DNA of 64,000 bases from Thinopyrum elongatum (Eukaryota; Streptophyta; Magnoliopsida; Poales; Poaceae): positions 208,043,771-208,107,770 of the forward strand of contig CM022301.1 of NCBI GenBank assembly GCA_011799875.1, given 5' to 3'. The notes beneath the pieces are model-generated. The model ran no database searches and was not told the DNA's origin. It was given only the letters and a program-made list of their open reading frames with translations. Shown here one piece after another: positions 20,698 to 32,717 of this stretch. Position numbers and translations under genes: made by a program. Position 1 is the first letter of the stretch; the number at the start of each line of letters is the position of its first letter.

Positions 20698-22776
20698 ACC
20701 AACTTAGGCAAAAATCCTAAGCTTGGGGGAGTACGTATTTCTCACAGACATTACATTCATGTTCACACATTCATTCCAGCTGTCGGTGTTCATCCTTTTT
20801 CATTGTGTAATCCATGTTAGTTTTCATTCTGCTTTCTTCTTGTGTGTTTGAAAAATTGTGAAATCCAAAAATATTTCTTGTTTCTTTTTGGTTTATTTGT
20901 TTAGTAGTTTGTAATATTAAAAGAAAACCCAAAAAGATTTCTCGTTCTTCTCTTGCTTGTTGGGAGCTTTCCCGTGTATATAGTTTTTTTTCTCGTTTTC
21001 ATCTTTCTTTCGTTTTGCTTCCTTCAGAAAAATGAAAACTCCAAAAATATTTCAGTGTGTTTCTTTGAAATTCTTTTCTTTTCTTTGAGTTGTCATAAGG
21101 AGAAGACCATGATGAAAATGTTGAGCGGCTCTCATATGCGTTCTTATGATCTAACGAAGAGCCCATATTACCTTGTCTTCTCCTTTGAATAAATGTTTGC
21201 AGATTCCAGCTTAGTCCACGGCACATGCACTCTTATTATTATTCACATTGTTCGGTCATGCAAGTGAAAGGAAATAATGACGAATTGATTGAGGTGAAGA
21301 AAAGCTGGTATGAACTCAACCTGTTTTTCTTTTTGTAAACATGTTTAGCTCATCGTTCTTGATTCAGCCTATTACGAATAAACATGTTTGCAATGATAAT
21401 TAGAGATCATAGTTATTCATGCCATGCTTGAATAGCTAGGAGTGGGTAATGGTTTATCTTGTGTGTCAACATGCATTTAAAACGGTTATGATGTAGTATG
21501 ATAGGCTGGTATCCTCCTCTGAATGATTCTAGTGGCTCGACTTGGCACATGTTCACACATGTAGTTGAATCAAAACCAACAAAGTCTCCATGATATTTAT
21601 GTTCATGGTGTTCTATATACTACTCATGCTCATATTCAATGTTGATTAATCTCAATGCATGTTTATGACCGTTGTCGCTCTCTGGTTGGTCGCTCCTCAA
21701 TCTATTTGCTAACCTTCACTTGTACTAAGCAGAATATTGCTTGTGCATCCACTTTCTTAAACCCAAAGTTATTTTATATGAGTACACTATACCTACCTAT
21801 ATGCGGTATTTACCTGCCGTTCCAAGTAAATTTGCATGTGCCGAACTCTAAATCTTCAAATAATAATCTGTTTTGTATGCCCAAATTGCTCATGAAGCGA
21901 CAGGGGGTGGTCAGCACCTTCCATGCTAGGTGGGTTATTCTCACGATGAGTGTTTATTCGCTTGTCATTCACGAGAAAGTGGCTAGTAATTGGGATGCCC
22001 ACTCCTATGATCAAAATCAAAATATAATTATGAAACAAAACTCCCCCGGATTGTTGTTGGTATGGAGGGCACCCGAGGATTCGGCTAGCCATGGCTTGTG
22101 TTTTTTGGTGGAGGGGAGTAAAACTTTACCTTTCTGTTTGGGAACCGCCTATAATGTGTTTAGCATGGAAGATGTTGAAAACTCTCGGTCGCTACATTGA
22201 CAATGAGGGCATACCTCCCAAAATTATATTCATCTCTGTTTTAAAAACTGCGAGCTGACACCTTTGCAAATCTCTACTTCCCTCTGCGAAGGGCTTATCT
22301 ATTTACTTTTATTATTGAATCATCACCTTCTCATTAAAGCACCAGCCGGAGAGCACTATTGTCATTTTTATGCTTTGCGTTTAGTTGATGTTGAGTATGA
22401 GCATGACTAGATCTCTTTTACCATGAATTACAATGTCTAGTCAGTGCTTGAACTTCAGAGGTGCTCTGCATTTATGTTTTGCGGTCTCACAAAGGGCTAG
22501 CAAGATACCATTATGTCATATTATATCATGATTGTTTTGAAAAAAAGCGTTGTCATCCGAGATATCCTATTATTGCTCACTAGTTGGTTATGTCATTGAT
22601 ATGAGTGAATGTGATACCTAAGTGTTATCGTGAATATGGTTAATTCATAATCTTTGCTGAAAACCTGAACATTGGTTAGGTATATTTACAATAACAAGAT
22701 CAAACTGAGTTTGTAAAAGTTTTTCTTTGTCACTTTCAGTCTGTCAACTGAATTGCTTGAGGACAAGCAATGAGTT
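20698..22776 (+). other. Non-coding 3' internal region of B
   Basis: AT-rich, about 2.1 kb. It begins with 'aagcttgggggagt'-like DNA near 20,721. Conserved block I is at about 21,745-21,840 ('ctatacctacctatatgc') and block II at about 22,270-22,310 ('cttccctctgcgaagggc'). 'gcttgaggacaagc' lies before the polypurine tract. The 181-codon frame at 21,655-22,200 crosses these blocks and is probably chance. Confidence 0.7.
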
Positions 22777-22790
22777 AAGCTTGGGGCAGT
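22777..22790 (+). promoter_or_regulatory. Polypurine tract of B
   Basis: 'aagcttggggcagt' lies immediately before the 3' LTR. Confidence 0.75.
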
Positions 22791-23343
22791 TGATACATCT
22801 CCGTCGTATCTACTTTTTCAAACACTTTTGCTCTTGTTTTGGACTCTAATTTGCATGATTTGAATGAAACTAACCCGGACTGACGCTGTTTTTAGCAGAA
22901 TTGCCATGGTGTTGTTTTTGTGCAAAAATCAAAGTTCTCGAATTGACCTGAAAATTTACGGAGAATTTTTGTGGAATATATAAAAAATATGGGCGGAAGA
23001 ATATACTAGAGGAGGGGCCACCCAGAAGCCACAACCTCAGGGGGGCGCCACCCCCCAGGGCGCGCCCTGCAAGCTTATGGGCCCCTTGGACCTCCAGCAA
23101 CCCTAACTCCAACTCCATATATACCTATTCACCAAGAAAAAAAATTAGAGAGAAGGATTCATCGTGTTTTACAATACGGAGCCACCGCCACCTCCTGTTC
23201 TTCATCGCGAGGGCTGATCTGGAGTCCGTTCAGGGCTCCGGAGGGTGGAATCCATCGTCGTCGTCATCACCAACCCATCTTCACCGCCAATTTCATGATG
23301 CTCACCGCCAGGAGTGAGTAAATCCTTCGTAGGCTTGCTGGAC
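22791..23343 (+). repeat. 3' LTR of B, first part
   Basis: It starts 'tgatacatctccgtcg' and matches 15,614-16,144 of the 5' LTR. It is interrupted at TGGAC by element G and resumes at 42,420. Confidence 0.93.
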
Positions 23344-24291
23344 TGTCGGTGCAACAAACATTGGCGTTTGTCGAACCGGGCTCGTGCGCAGGCGTGCCGT
23401 CGATCATAAATCCAAGCATGAATGCATGATACAAAATCAAGCCAGAGAAGCCGCTCTTCATGAGATCAAGGAGAGCATTAAGAAGAACAAGACAGCAAGA
23501 TATCACCTTGGGAAAGCCTCCCTTGCCGGGCAGGAGAGCCTGGCCAGGACGAGGCCGCCCCGAGAACAAGTCCAGGTTTACCCTGGCAGGCCTGCCGGGG
23601 TCGCCAAGGCCAAACCCCTCCAAGCTCTTTTTCAATGAGGAATCCCCACCAAGACGCCACCGCTCCACCTCGTCACACCCAAGTCACTCATCCATGCAGT
23701 GTCAAGGTGTTAAGCAACCAGCTGTATCCTCTTGAGCACGTGGCCGCAACAGGGAGAAGAGATTAGTTTTATTGACACCCATCCAGGAGGCGTGTCAAGC
23801 TGATCAAAAGAGGCAGATCAGCGGTGTTACAGGCTTGCCGAGATTCGTCCTCGACACGACACCTAGCAGTGCATTTAATGCACTTTGTCTTAACTGCCAG
23901 AGTTAGGTATGATAGCACTGTTAGCTATCTAATCACACCCAAATGACTGTTTTGCCATTGTGGTTGCCCCTTAGCCTATAAAAGGAGGCCTGAGGCAACC
24001 TAGCAAGGGGTTTGAACACTTCGTCCCCCAGCATTTGTAAGCTCATGTTGCTTCCCCCAAGGCATCCTTGCCGGGCGAGAGTGCGTCGAGCCTTCTTCCA
24101 CCTCCAGATTAATCCACTAAAGCAGGAGTAGGGTTTTACGCTGCAAAGCTGCCCGAACATGGGTAAAAGAGAAGGATTCCATCGTCGTGCTATCCCCCAC
24201 TGCTTCTGCTCTTTGTGCAATGTGGTCGTCCCCATGCCGAACCACAAAGGGGCACCTCTGCCCCATAGGTGATCGTGCTTCCACACTGACA
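23344..24291 (+). repeat. 5' LTR of G (948 bp)
   Basis: It begins 'tgtcggtgcaacaaac' and ends 'ccacactgaca'. It contains TATAAAA at 23,977-23,983. It is highly similar to the 3' LTR. Confidence 0.92.
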
Positions 24292-24295
24292 TCTT

Positions 24296-24313
24296 TGGCA
24301 CGCCAGGTAGGGG
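24296..24313 (+). promoter_or_regulatory. Primer-binding site of G
   Basis: 'tggcacgccaggtagggg' begins with TGG four bases after the LTR, as expected for pairing with a tRNA 3' CCA end. I have not assigned the tRNA. Confidence 0.65.
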
Positions 24314-24376
24314 GCGTCGCTTGTGTGAACCAGAAGCAGAGACCGGCACGTCAATCTTCATCGACCTTTGTCCTCC

Positions 24377-24890
24377 ATGGCTCCCAAGAAGAAGAGCAGA
24401 GCTGGAACACATCCTTCCTCCTCGAAGGCTTCGTTGCCCGTAACTGCGGATGCCACGGGTGTCGCGATTGCGGCGGACGGAACCGGTGAGGCAGGCGGGG
24501 CAACTAACATCCCTGCTGCGGCTGGAGCAGGGGTTGCGGGCACAACCCAGCTTCCTCAGCATGCCACCAATCAAGTTCTCATCGGTGCGGGTCATGGAGA
24601 CGCACAGTTTCCTCCCGCTCACCCCATCGGCATGCTCAACCAACGCGACGTCGATGCCTGCTCTGGTGTGGTCCAAGATCCATTGGTCGCACTGCCCGGA
24701 GGGGCGGAGGCAGGACGTGCACTCCGTCCCACGTCACGCGAGTGTAACAACACTACGAGCAGCGCCGTCGACCCCCAACGACCGCGCCCACACGGGAAGG
24801 GCCCGGCTGACCAAGAGCCTGGTCAACAAGAGCAGCTTCGGTCGCGGCAAGTTCCTATGAAGACATGCCCAAGTCGGCGAGAGCCCGACG
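24377..24890 (+). pseudogene. G: N-terminal Gag remnant
   Basis: ATG in 'ctccatggctcccaag' opens a Lys/Ala/Gly/Thr-rich start ('MAPKKKSRAG'). The frame reads on to 25,090, but only the part before about 24,890 looks Gag-like; beyond it the frame is out of register with protease. The main Gag domain and the protease start are missing, so an internal deletion joins the two parts near 24,890. Confidence 0.6.
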
Positions 24891-25507
24891 GTGCACCTTC
24901 TGGTTCATCTAGAAGTCAAGCGGTGTCGCGCTCTGCCATTCAACGGGATTCTTGGTCGGCCTGCTCTGGCCAAGTTCATGGCGGCGTCCCACTATGCCTA
25001 CAACACATTGAAGATGCCTGGTCCCATGGGAGTCATCACCATCCCGTCGGACAAGAGAGACGCAGTGATCTGTGTGGATCAGATGTATAGAGATGCGGTG
25101 GCAGCAGAGGCCGTCGGGGCCCCGGCTCCTGCCAAAAAGGAGAAGAAAGTCAAGGAAACTGGCAAGAATCCTGTCAAGACTCCGGGAAGCACATCTCTTC
25201 GGAGTATGCGGCACCCGGTAGCGACTTGCCGGAAAGTTCAACAAGCAAGAGGTCCAAGGCTGTTCCCTCGGCAACCAAGAAAGTTCTGGCGTGGCAGGAT
25301 GGCACTGATGGTACCTTCACCATTAGTGCTACACTTGACGACAAATAGGAAAGCGCGCTCATTACCTTCTTGCGGGCGAATGTCGATGTGTTTGCCTGGC
25401 AACCATCTGATATCCCCGGTGTTCCCAGGAAGGTAATCGAGCACCACCTTGATGTCTGTCCTCATGCCCACCCCATCAAGCAAAAAGTCCGGAAGCAGGC
25501 CTTGGAG
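24891..25507 (+). pseudogene. G: protease C-terminal part and protease-RT link
   Basis: 'GILGRPALAKFMAASHYAY' and 'LKMPGPMGVITI' are the typical end of a Tat protease. The catalytic Asp region is absent. Further on the frame slips (about 25,210-25,330). The link to RT ('HLDVCPHAHPIKQK' in another frame) leads to a TAG near 25,513. Confidence 0.75.
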
Positions 25508-26602
25508 AGGCAATAGTTTATTGCTGAGGAGATCAAGAATCTAGAAGCAGCGGGTTTGGTCCGAGGAGTGTTGCATCCGACTTGGTTAGCTAATCCAGTG
25601 GTGGTGTGCAAGGCTAATGGGAAGTGGAGACTTTGCATCAACTTCACTCGCCTAAACAAGGCTTGTCAGAAGGATCCCTTCCCCTTGCCGCGCATCGATC
25701 AAATCATTGATTCCACCTCTGGATGTGATTTGCTTTCCTTTTTGGACGCATACTCTGGGTACCACCAAATCTTCATGGCCAAGGAAGACGAAGAAAAAAC
25801 CGCTTTCATCACCCCATGTGGCACATATTGCTTCGTGCGTATGCCCATCGGGTTGAAGAATGCTGGTTCTACATTCGCAAGGGCCGTGCAGATTGGGTTT
25901 GAGCCACAGCTGCACAGGAATATTGAAGAATACATGGATGATATCGTGGTCAAAACCAGAGACAAATCTTCACTCATAGAAGATCTGGAAGAAACTTTTG
26001 CAAACTTGCGGAAGATGAACTTGAAGCTTAATCCAGAGAAATGTGTATTTGGCGTCCCGTCCGGCAAGCTCCTTGGGTTCTTTGTATCTCAGCGAGGGAT
26101 AAAAGCCAACCCCGACAAGATCAAAGCAATAGAACAGATCCAAGCCCCGAAGACAGTAAAGGATGTAAGGCGCTTGACTGGCTGTGTTGCCGCATTAAGC
26201 AGATTCATTTCTAAATCCACTGAGCGCGCCTTGTCATTCTTCAAAATCTTGAAGAAGGTTGGTCCAGTAAAATGGACCCCAGAGGCCGAGACTGCGCTGC
26301 GGGATTTGAAAACCTACCTTTCCTCCACTCCAACCTTGGTCACACCCAAGCCACAAGAACCGTTGGTGTTACACCTGGCGGCAACAAATCAAGTGGTTAG
26401 TGCAGCCTTGGTGGCACAGAGGGAGGTGGACAGTGGAGAAGCTATTGTGGTAGAACCTAGCAATACAGAGCCAACTTCATCCCCGGCAAGATCTGTCGGC
26501 GGCAATGGGGGGAAACCACAGATCGGCGCTGACGAACAGGAGGATGTGCCAAGAAAGAAAATGGTGCAGCTACCAGTTTACTTTGTCAGCTCCCTCTTGT
26601 AG
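25508..26602 (+). pseudogene. G: reverse transcriptase and start of RNase H
   Basis: It would copy element RNA to DNA. RT signatures are complete: 'LCINFTRLNKAC', 'FLDAYSGYHQI', 'MPIGLKNAGSTFARAV', and the catalytic 'EEYMDDIVV'. The thumb ('GIKANPDKIKAIEQIQAP') and the connection to RNase H follow. The frame ends at TAG near 26,600 inside the first RNase H. The RT core itself reads open, but the polyprotein is broken before and after it. Confidence 0.88.
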
Positions 26603-28557
26603 GGGGCAAGATCAAGGTACTCTGGGGTCCAAAAGCTGATCTTCGGCCTTCTCATGGCCTCAAGGAAGCTGCGCCATTACTTTCAAGCACATGAGATCAC
26701 TGTTGTGACTCGCCTCCCTCTACAGCGTATCTTGAGGAACCCCGAGGCCACCGGCAGGATAGTAGAGTGGGCTCTGGAGCTGTCAAGTTTTGCCCTGAAG
26801 TTTGAGAGCATAGCAACTATTCAAAGCAGAGCTTTAGCAGAATGGACGCCAACTCCAGACGAAGAACCTGTGGAAACTATCCTCCCCGACAAGGAAGCCC
26901 CGAGGGAATGGATCATGTACTTTGACGGTGCTTTCTCACTCCAAGGTGTTGGCGCAGGAGTATTACTCATTGCGCCCACCAGAGAACACCTCAAGTATGT
27001 CATCCAAATGCATTTCCCCAGGGAAGACGCGACCAACAACATGGGTGAATATGAAGGACCCCTTGCTGGGCTCCGGATTGCTGTCGAGCTAGGAATCAAG
27101 AAACTGATCATACGCGGCGACTCCCAGCTTGTCGTGAAGCAGGTGAACAAGGATTATCAGAGCCCACTGATGGAAGCATACGTGAAGGAGGTGAGAAAGC
27201 TGGAAGAGCACTTCGATGGGTTGCAAACAGAGCACATACCCCATGAGGAAAACAGCATCGCTGATCACTTGTCGACGTGCGAGGCACAGAAACTTCCTGT
27301 GGAACTGGGTACTTTTGTACTCCACCTCACCCAGCCCATAGTTTCTCCATCAGTCTTGGCCGGAAAACAAAGGAAACTCAACTCCGGCAAGCATTTCCCG
27401 ACAGAGCTCCCCGGAGCCGCTGGCGAAAAGGCTGTCGGGGGAGCCCCTGCGCTGGATAAGGAGTCGCACTCTCAAGCTGAATCCCAGGTTCTTGCCATTG
27501 AAGAGAATGCTCCCACTACTGAAGAGATGCCTTTAGTCCTTGTCGTCGAGCCCCGGGCTCTGGGATGGGCACATCACATAGTCCAATTCTTGCAAACTGG
27601 AGAACTTCCTGACAATCCAGAGCAATCTGAAAAAGTAGCCCGACAGTCAAGTATGTACCAGTTTGTGGACAACATTCTGTACAGAAAGAGGCCGAATGCC
27701 ATGAAGTTGAAATGCATCAGTCAAGAGAATGGACTAGAGTTGTTGGCAAAAATACATGGAGGTGCATGTGGCTCACATCTGGGATCAATAACACTTGTCG
27801 AGAAAGCTTTCCGGCAAGGATTCTACTCGCCCACCTCCCTCCGAGATGTGACTGAGCTCGTCACCAAGTGTGAAGCATGCCAGTTCCATTACAAGAATAT
27901 CCATCAGCTAGCTCAAGCCTTGCAGACCATCCCTTTGTCCTGGCCCTTCGCGGTCTGGGGGCTCGACATCTTGGGCCCCTTTCCCCGTGCTACCGGGGCT
28001 TTGAATTCTTGTACGTTGCAATCAACAAGTTTACAAAGTGGCTCGAAGTGGAACCAGTGAGAAAGGTGACGGCGTAGTCAGCTATCAAGTTCTTCAAGGG
28101 ACTGGTGTGTCATTTTGGACTGCCAAACAGGGTAATCACCGACAACGGCACCCAGTTTACAAGTCGTGCCTTCATGCAGTACATCCAGAGCCTTGGAAGC
28201 AAGGTCTCTTTCGCCTCCGTCGCCCATCCAAGAAGCAACGGGCAGGTTGAAAGGATGAATGCTGAAGTTTTGCGAGGGCTGAAAACAAGAACCTTTGATA
28301 GACTGCGAAGATGCAACAGACGCTGGATTGATGAGTTGCCGGTGGTTCTTTGGTCAATCAGAATGACACCAAATCGAGCTACTGGCCAGACTCCCTTCTC
28401 CCTGGTCTACGGGGCAGAAGCAGTGCTCCCCACGGAACTCATATACGGGTTGCCTCGAGTACTTGCCTACGATGAAGTAGCGCAAGGGCAGCTACAGCAT
28501 GACGATGCCATGCTCCTCGAGGAGAACCGTCTCCGGGCGGCTGTACATGTTGCATGA
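26603..28557 (+). pseudogene. G: second RNase H and integrase
   Basis: 26,654-28,060 holds the tail of the first RNase H, then an archaeal-type RNase H ('MYFDGAF', 'NNMGEYEG', 'IRGDSQLVVKQV', 'SIADHLS'). Next come the integrase zinc domain ('CEACQF') and the first catalytic Asp ('VWGLDILGPF'). A frameshift near 28,005 breaks it; 28,105-28,557 carries the second Asp ('ITDNGTQF') and the Glu ('NGQVERMN'). Confidence 0.88.
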
Positions 28558-28848
28558 TACCAGCAGGCCCTGTGCCGCTACCACAGCCGCAGGGTCCAAG
28601 CCCGGAGCCTTGAGGAAGGTGACCTTATCCTTAGGCGTGTTCAATCCGCCAAGGGTTCCAACAAGTTGACACCGAAGTGGGAAGGCCCTTACCGGGTAGT
28701 ACGTGTCACCAGACCTGCGCAGTCCGTCTGGAGACCGAAGATGGCATGCCAATGCAAAACTCATGGAATATTGAACATCTTCGTAAGTTCTACCCGTAAG
28801 GCGCGGTTGTTGGGCCTTGCCCCAGCAACCTGTTTTGTACAAGCATAG
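28558..28848 (+). pseudogene. G: integrase C-terminal end
   Basis: After the stop near 28,555, the expected C-terminus follows ('LCRYHSRRVQ', 'DLILRRVQ', 'PKWEGPYRVVRV'), ending at TAG near 28,846. It contains the small chromodomain-like/GPY region usual for gypsy integrases. Confidence 0.7.
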
Positions 28849-29988
28849 TCCCCTGGACTTGTAACCCTTTGTACAAAGCCAGGCGAAGACCCTATGCAAA
28901 GTTAATAAAACGAAGTGCTAGCACAAAACTTGCATGCATGTTTTCTTAAGTATGATTTTGCTATGATAACTAATCCATTTAAGGAGGATCGTATGCTGCT
29001 GTTTTCTCCCCTGTACTGACAACAGGGCCCCTACCATGGATGAACTCCCTGAAGGGAAGAAGTGAGAGCGGCCTAGCATATTGGTCCCCAGCAACTCCTT
29101 CTTGTCGGAGCGATAAGAAGGACAGCAAACACAAATAAGTTTTCCTCCCCATCCACAAATACATTCCTGTATGAAAAGCTTGTGCGTAGGAAAACCTCAT
29201 CGCCTCTCAACATCTGTGCTCCCATCCTTTGATTCGAAGGTTTACTTCAATCAGGATGGTTGCAGTAGCATTTGGAGGGGAGTCGGCGAGGGGCCGGTCT
29301 CCTTCCACGCTCCTAACCCGTCAGACCGGGTCCAGCGGTAGCAACGGGAGGGACCGGCAAGGTGTCTTACCAGGGAACCTTGTTTACTTGGAAGTATTGA
29401 GGGGGCCATCCCTCAGCATGGACATGATACATGCACAAGTACCCGAAAGGCATTTCTTTTTTCATTAATACGCGGATAAACAAGTAGGAACCATACAGGA
29501 TACAAGCATGGATGGAAGGTTACATAATTTGGACTAAAGTTTGGCAAGTGCCTACATCTTTTGATTTGAAAAAAGATAAGTGCCCCGTAATGCCTTTCTT
29601 GTCCCTCTCCTCCTAGGAGTTGCGTCGAGAAGGAAAGAGGGCAAAAGGAGCGCCTGGGCAGAAGCCCAGCCCGATCCCGTCAGGACCAGCAGGACGCAAC
29701 CCGACAAGATCAGGAGGGCATCACCCCGGCAAGGAAGAAGAGGCCACGGACAGAGAGAGCGGCTAGGCGATGCCCTGGTTACCATCGCCAGGACCAGAGG
29801 AACGCGGCAGAAGGGACACCGGCAGGGAAGATGAAGCCGGAGTCCACGAGGAAGCCTGTCGGGGTCCAGCTGGAGGAGGCGGAGACACCTACTCCCGACA
29901 CCCCGGCAAACCGCTCTGCCGGGGAGAAGGCCAGGTGCAGATGATGGTGCCGCCGGCGCCTAGCTGATGGTGATGGTGCATCCGGCGC
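28849..29988 (+). other. Non-coding 3' internal region of G
   Basis: About 1.1 kb after integrase. Several Arg/Gly-rich open frames (such as 29,580-29,834) have no recognisable domain. From about 29,590 on the DNA becomes GC-rich and may be the 3' UTR of the antisense gene. Confidence 0.5.
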
Positions 29989-30387
29989 TCAGCTGGAGTC
30001 CGAGCCGTCATCCTCCCGCTCGGCGCCGTCGTCTTCGCCGTCAGTGTCCTCTTCATCATTGTCGCTCGAGGAGGAGCTTTCGTCGTCAGTCGAGCTCTCC
30101 GTGCAACACCCTAAGCGAGCACCCGAGCGCCCGAAGACCTTGATGGAGAGCAGGTCAGCCTCCAAGAATTTAAAATGGAGAATGTGCCCCTCCGCCAAGC
30201 TATGGGCACGTGCAAAGGTTTTCCAGCCATGCCGGAGAAGCATGACATGAGGTGCGGGGAACTCCACGTCCACCTGCATGTTGCCATTACAGCAACCCCT
30301 CATGTGTAACTTCAACCCGTGAGGTTGTTCAACCTCCATTACCCTTGCAAGAGGGATGGGAAGCCAAAGACGGCTACGCGGGGGCTC
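29989..30387 (-). pseudogene. Antisense B3-like ORF in G, 3' part (host-type transcription-factor domain)
   Basis: Reading on the minus strand, about 130 codons end at TGA (29,989-29,991). Visible features are 'LHMRGCCNGNMQVDVEF', 'LRHGWKTFARAHSLAEGH', 'FKFLEADLLSIKVFG', then an acidic Ser/Asp/Glu tail. The pattern 'GW..FAR.H.L..GH.L.FK…L.VKVF' is that of plant B3 DNA-binding domains. The ATG at 30,399 lies in the LTR of C and is not original; the gene is cut by C and continues at 40,626. Additional ORFs, some antisense, are known from Tat elements. Domain call is by eye. Confidence 0.55.
30383..30387. repeat. TSD GGCTC of element C (second copy 40,626-40,630)
   Basis: Exact 5-bp direct repeat on both sides of C, with G sequence on both flanks. 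Confidence 0.93.
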
Positions 30388-31904
30388 TGATACGTCCATT
30401 TTGCATCATGTTTTCCTACTGTTATTTTATAATGTTTTTATGCATAATAATGCTTTTGGGAGTAATTCTAATGCCTTTTCTCTCATAATATGCAAGGTTT
30501 GCACAAAGAGGGAGAATACCAGCAGCTAGAATTCTGGACCTGAAAAAGCTATGTCAGAGTTACCTATTCTGCACATCTACAAAAGAGCTGAAAATTTACG
30601 GAGAATTGTTTTGCAATATATGAAGAATATTGGAGCAAATAACTACCAGAGGGGCCCCACCAGGTGGGCACAACCCACCTGGGCACGCCAGGGAGTCCAG
30701 GCGCACCCTGGTGGGTTGTGCCCTCCTCGACCCACCTCCGGTGCCCCTCTTCTGGTATATAAGTCATTTTGAACTAGAAAAAATAGGAGAGGACTTTCGG
30801 GATGAAGCGCCGCCGTCTCGAGGTGGAACTTGGGCAGGAGGACTTTTGCCCTCCGGCGGAGCGATTCCGCCGGGGGAACTTCCCTCCCGGAGGGGGAAAT
30901 CATCGCCATCGTCAGCACCAACAACTCTCCCATCTTTGGGAGGGCCATCTTCGTCAACACCTTCAACAGCACCATCTCCTCTCAAACCCTAGTTCATCTC
31001 TTGTGCTCAATCTTTGTACCGGAACCTTAGATTGGTACTTGTGGGTGACTAGTAGTGTTGATTACATCTTGTAGTTGATTACTATATGGTTTATTTGGTG
31101 GAAGATTATATATTCAGATCCATTATGCTATTTAATACCCCTCTGATCTTGAGCATGATTATTATTTCTGAGTAGTTACTTTTGTTCTTGAGGTCACGGG
31201 AGAAGTCATGTTGCAAGTAATCATGTGAACTTGATATGTGTTCGATATTTTGATGATATGTATGTTGTGATTCCCTTAGTGGTGTCATGTGAACGTCGAC
31301 TACATGGCACTTCACCATATTTGGGCCTAAGGGAATGCATTGTGGATAGTTATTAGATGATGGGTTGCTAGAGTGACAGAAACTTAAACCCTAGTTTATG
31401 CGCTATTTTGTAAGGGGCTGATTTGGATCCAAAAGTTTAATGTTATGGTTAGATTGTATCTTAATACTTTTCTCGTAGTTGCGGATGCTTGCGAGGGGGT
31501 TAATCATAAGTAGGAGGTTTGTTCAAGTAAGAAAAACCCCTAAGCACTGGTCCACCCACATATCAAATTATCAAAGTAGCGAACACGAATCAAACAACAT
31601 GATGAAAGTGATATGATGAAATTCCTGTGTACCCTCAAGAACGCTTTGCTTATCATAAGAGACCGTTTTGGCCTGTCCGTTGCCACAAAAGGATTGGGGT
31701 ACCTTGCTGCACTTTATTTACCATTGCCGTTACTTGCTCATTACAAATTATCTTGCTATCAAACTACCTGTTACCGACTATTTCAGTGCTTGCAGAAAAC
31801 ACCTTGCTGAAAACCACTTGTCATTTCCTTCTGCTCCTCGTTGGGTTCGACACTCTTACTTAACGAAAGGACTATGATTGATCCCCTATACTTGTGGGTC
31901 ATCA
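30388..31904 (+). repeat. 5' LTR of C
   Basis: It starts 'tgatacgtccattttgc' and ends 'gtgggtcatca'. GC-rich inverted repeat at about 30,660-30,730; TATATAA at 30,756-30,762. Confidence 0.95.
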
Positions 31905-31915
31905 AGGCTCTTTTC

Positions 31916-31933
31916 TTGCGCCGTTGTCGGGGA
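31916..31933 (+). promoter_or_regulatory. Primer-binding site of C
   Basis: 'ttgcgccgttgtcgggga' lies 12 bp after the LTR. It resembles the Athila-type site in D and E (tggcgccgttg…), which is usually assigned to tRNA-Asp, but the second base is T rather than G. Confidence 0.65.
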
Positions 31934-32010
31934 GTGAAGCGCTCTTGGTAAGTGGAAATTGGTAAGGAAAAATTATTACTACGTGCTGAAATTTATTGTC
32001 ACTTGTTACT

Positions 32011-32717
32011 ATGGAGAATCATCCTTTGAGGGGTTTGTTCGGGGTATCTTCAGCTCGACTGGAACCACAATTAGCTACCCATCAACCTACTGCACCTACT
32101 GAAAATATTGGTTATGAAATTCCTTCGGGTATGATAGAACAACTGCTAGCTAATCCTTATGCAGGAGATGGAACCAAACATCCTGATATGCACTTGATAT
32201 ATGTGGTTGAAATTTGTGGATTATTTAAGGTTGCAGGTTTTCCCGGAGATGAAGCTAAGAAGAAGGTTTTCCCTTTATCTTTGAAGGGAAAAGCATTGGC
32301 ATGGTATAGGCTATGTGATGATATTGAATCTTGGAACTGGAATCGATTGAAATTGGAATTTCACCAAAAAAATATCCTGTGCATCTAGTTCATCATGATC
32401 GGAATTATATATATAATTTTTGGCCTCGTGAAGGATAAAGTATCGCTCTAGCTTGGGGGAGGCTTAAGTCAATGTTATATTCATGCCCCAATCATGAGCT
32501 CTCGAGAGAAATTATCATTCAGAATTTTTATGCTCGACTTTCTCATGATGATCAATCCATGCTCGATACTTCTTGTACTGGTTCTTTTATGAAGAAGACT
32601 ATTGAATTCAGGTGGGATTTTTTAGAAAGAATTAAACACAACTCTAAAGATTGGGAACTCGAGAAGGAAAAGAGTCAGGTATTAAGCTTGAATTTGATTG
32701 TGTTAAATCTTTTATGA
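32011..32717 (+). pseudogene. C: gag, N-terminal half, frameshifted
   Basis: ATG in 'ctatggagaatc' opens Gag. The Gag core 'VFPLSLKGKALAWYRL' is at about residues 90-105. The frame closes near 32,386, and the remainder appears in other frames ('NHELSREIIIQNFYARL', 32,472-32,717). Confidence 0.8.

Noticed and set aside
21655..22200. 181-codon ORF in B
   Set aside because: It overlaps conserved non-coding blocks; homologous regions in A, C and E are not open.
23267..24676. Antisense ORFs in the LTR and leader of G (133 and 247 codons)
   Set aside because: They span LTR, primer-binding site and gag start, with no domain; compositional.
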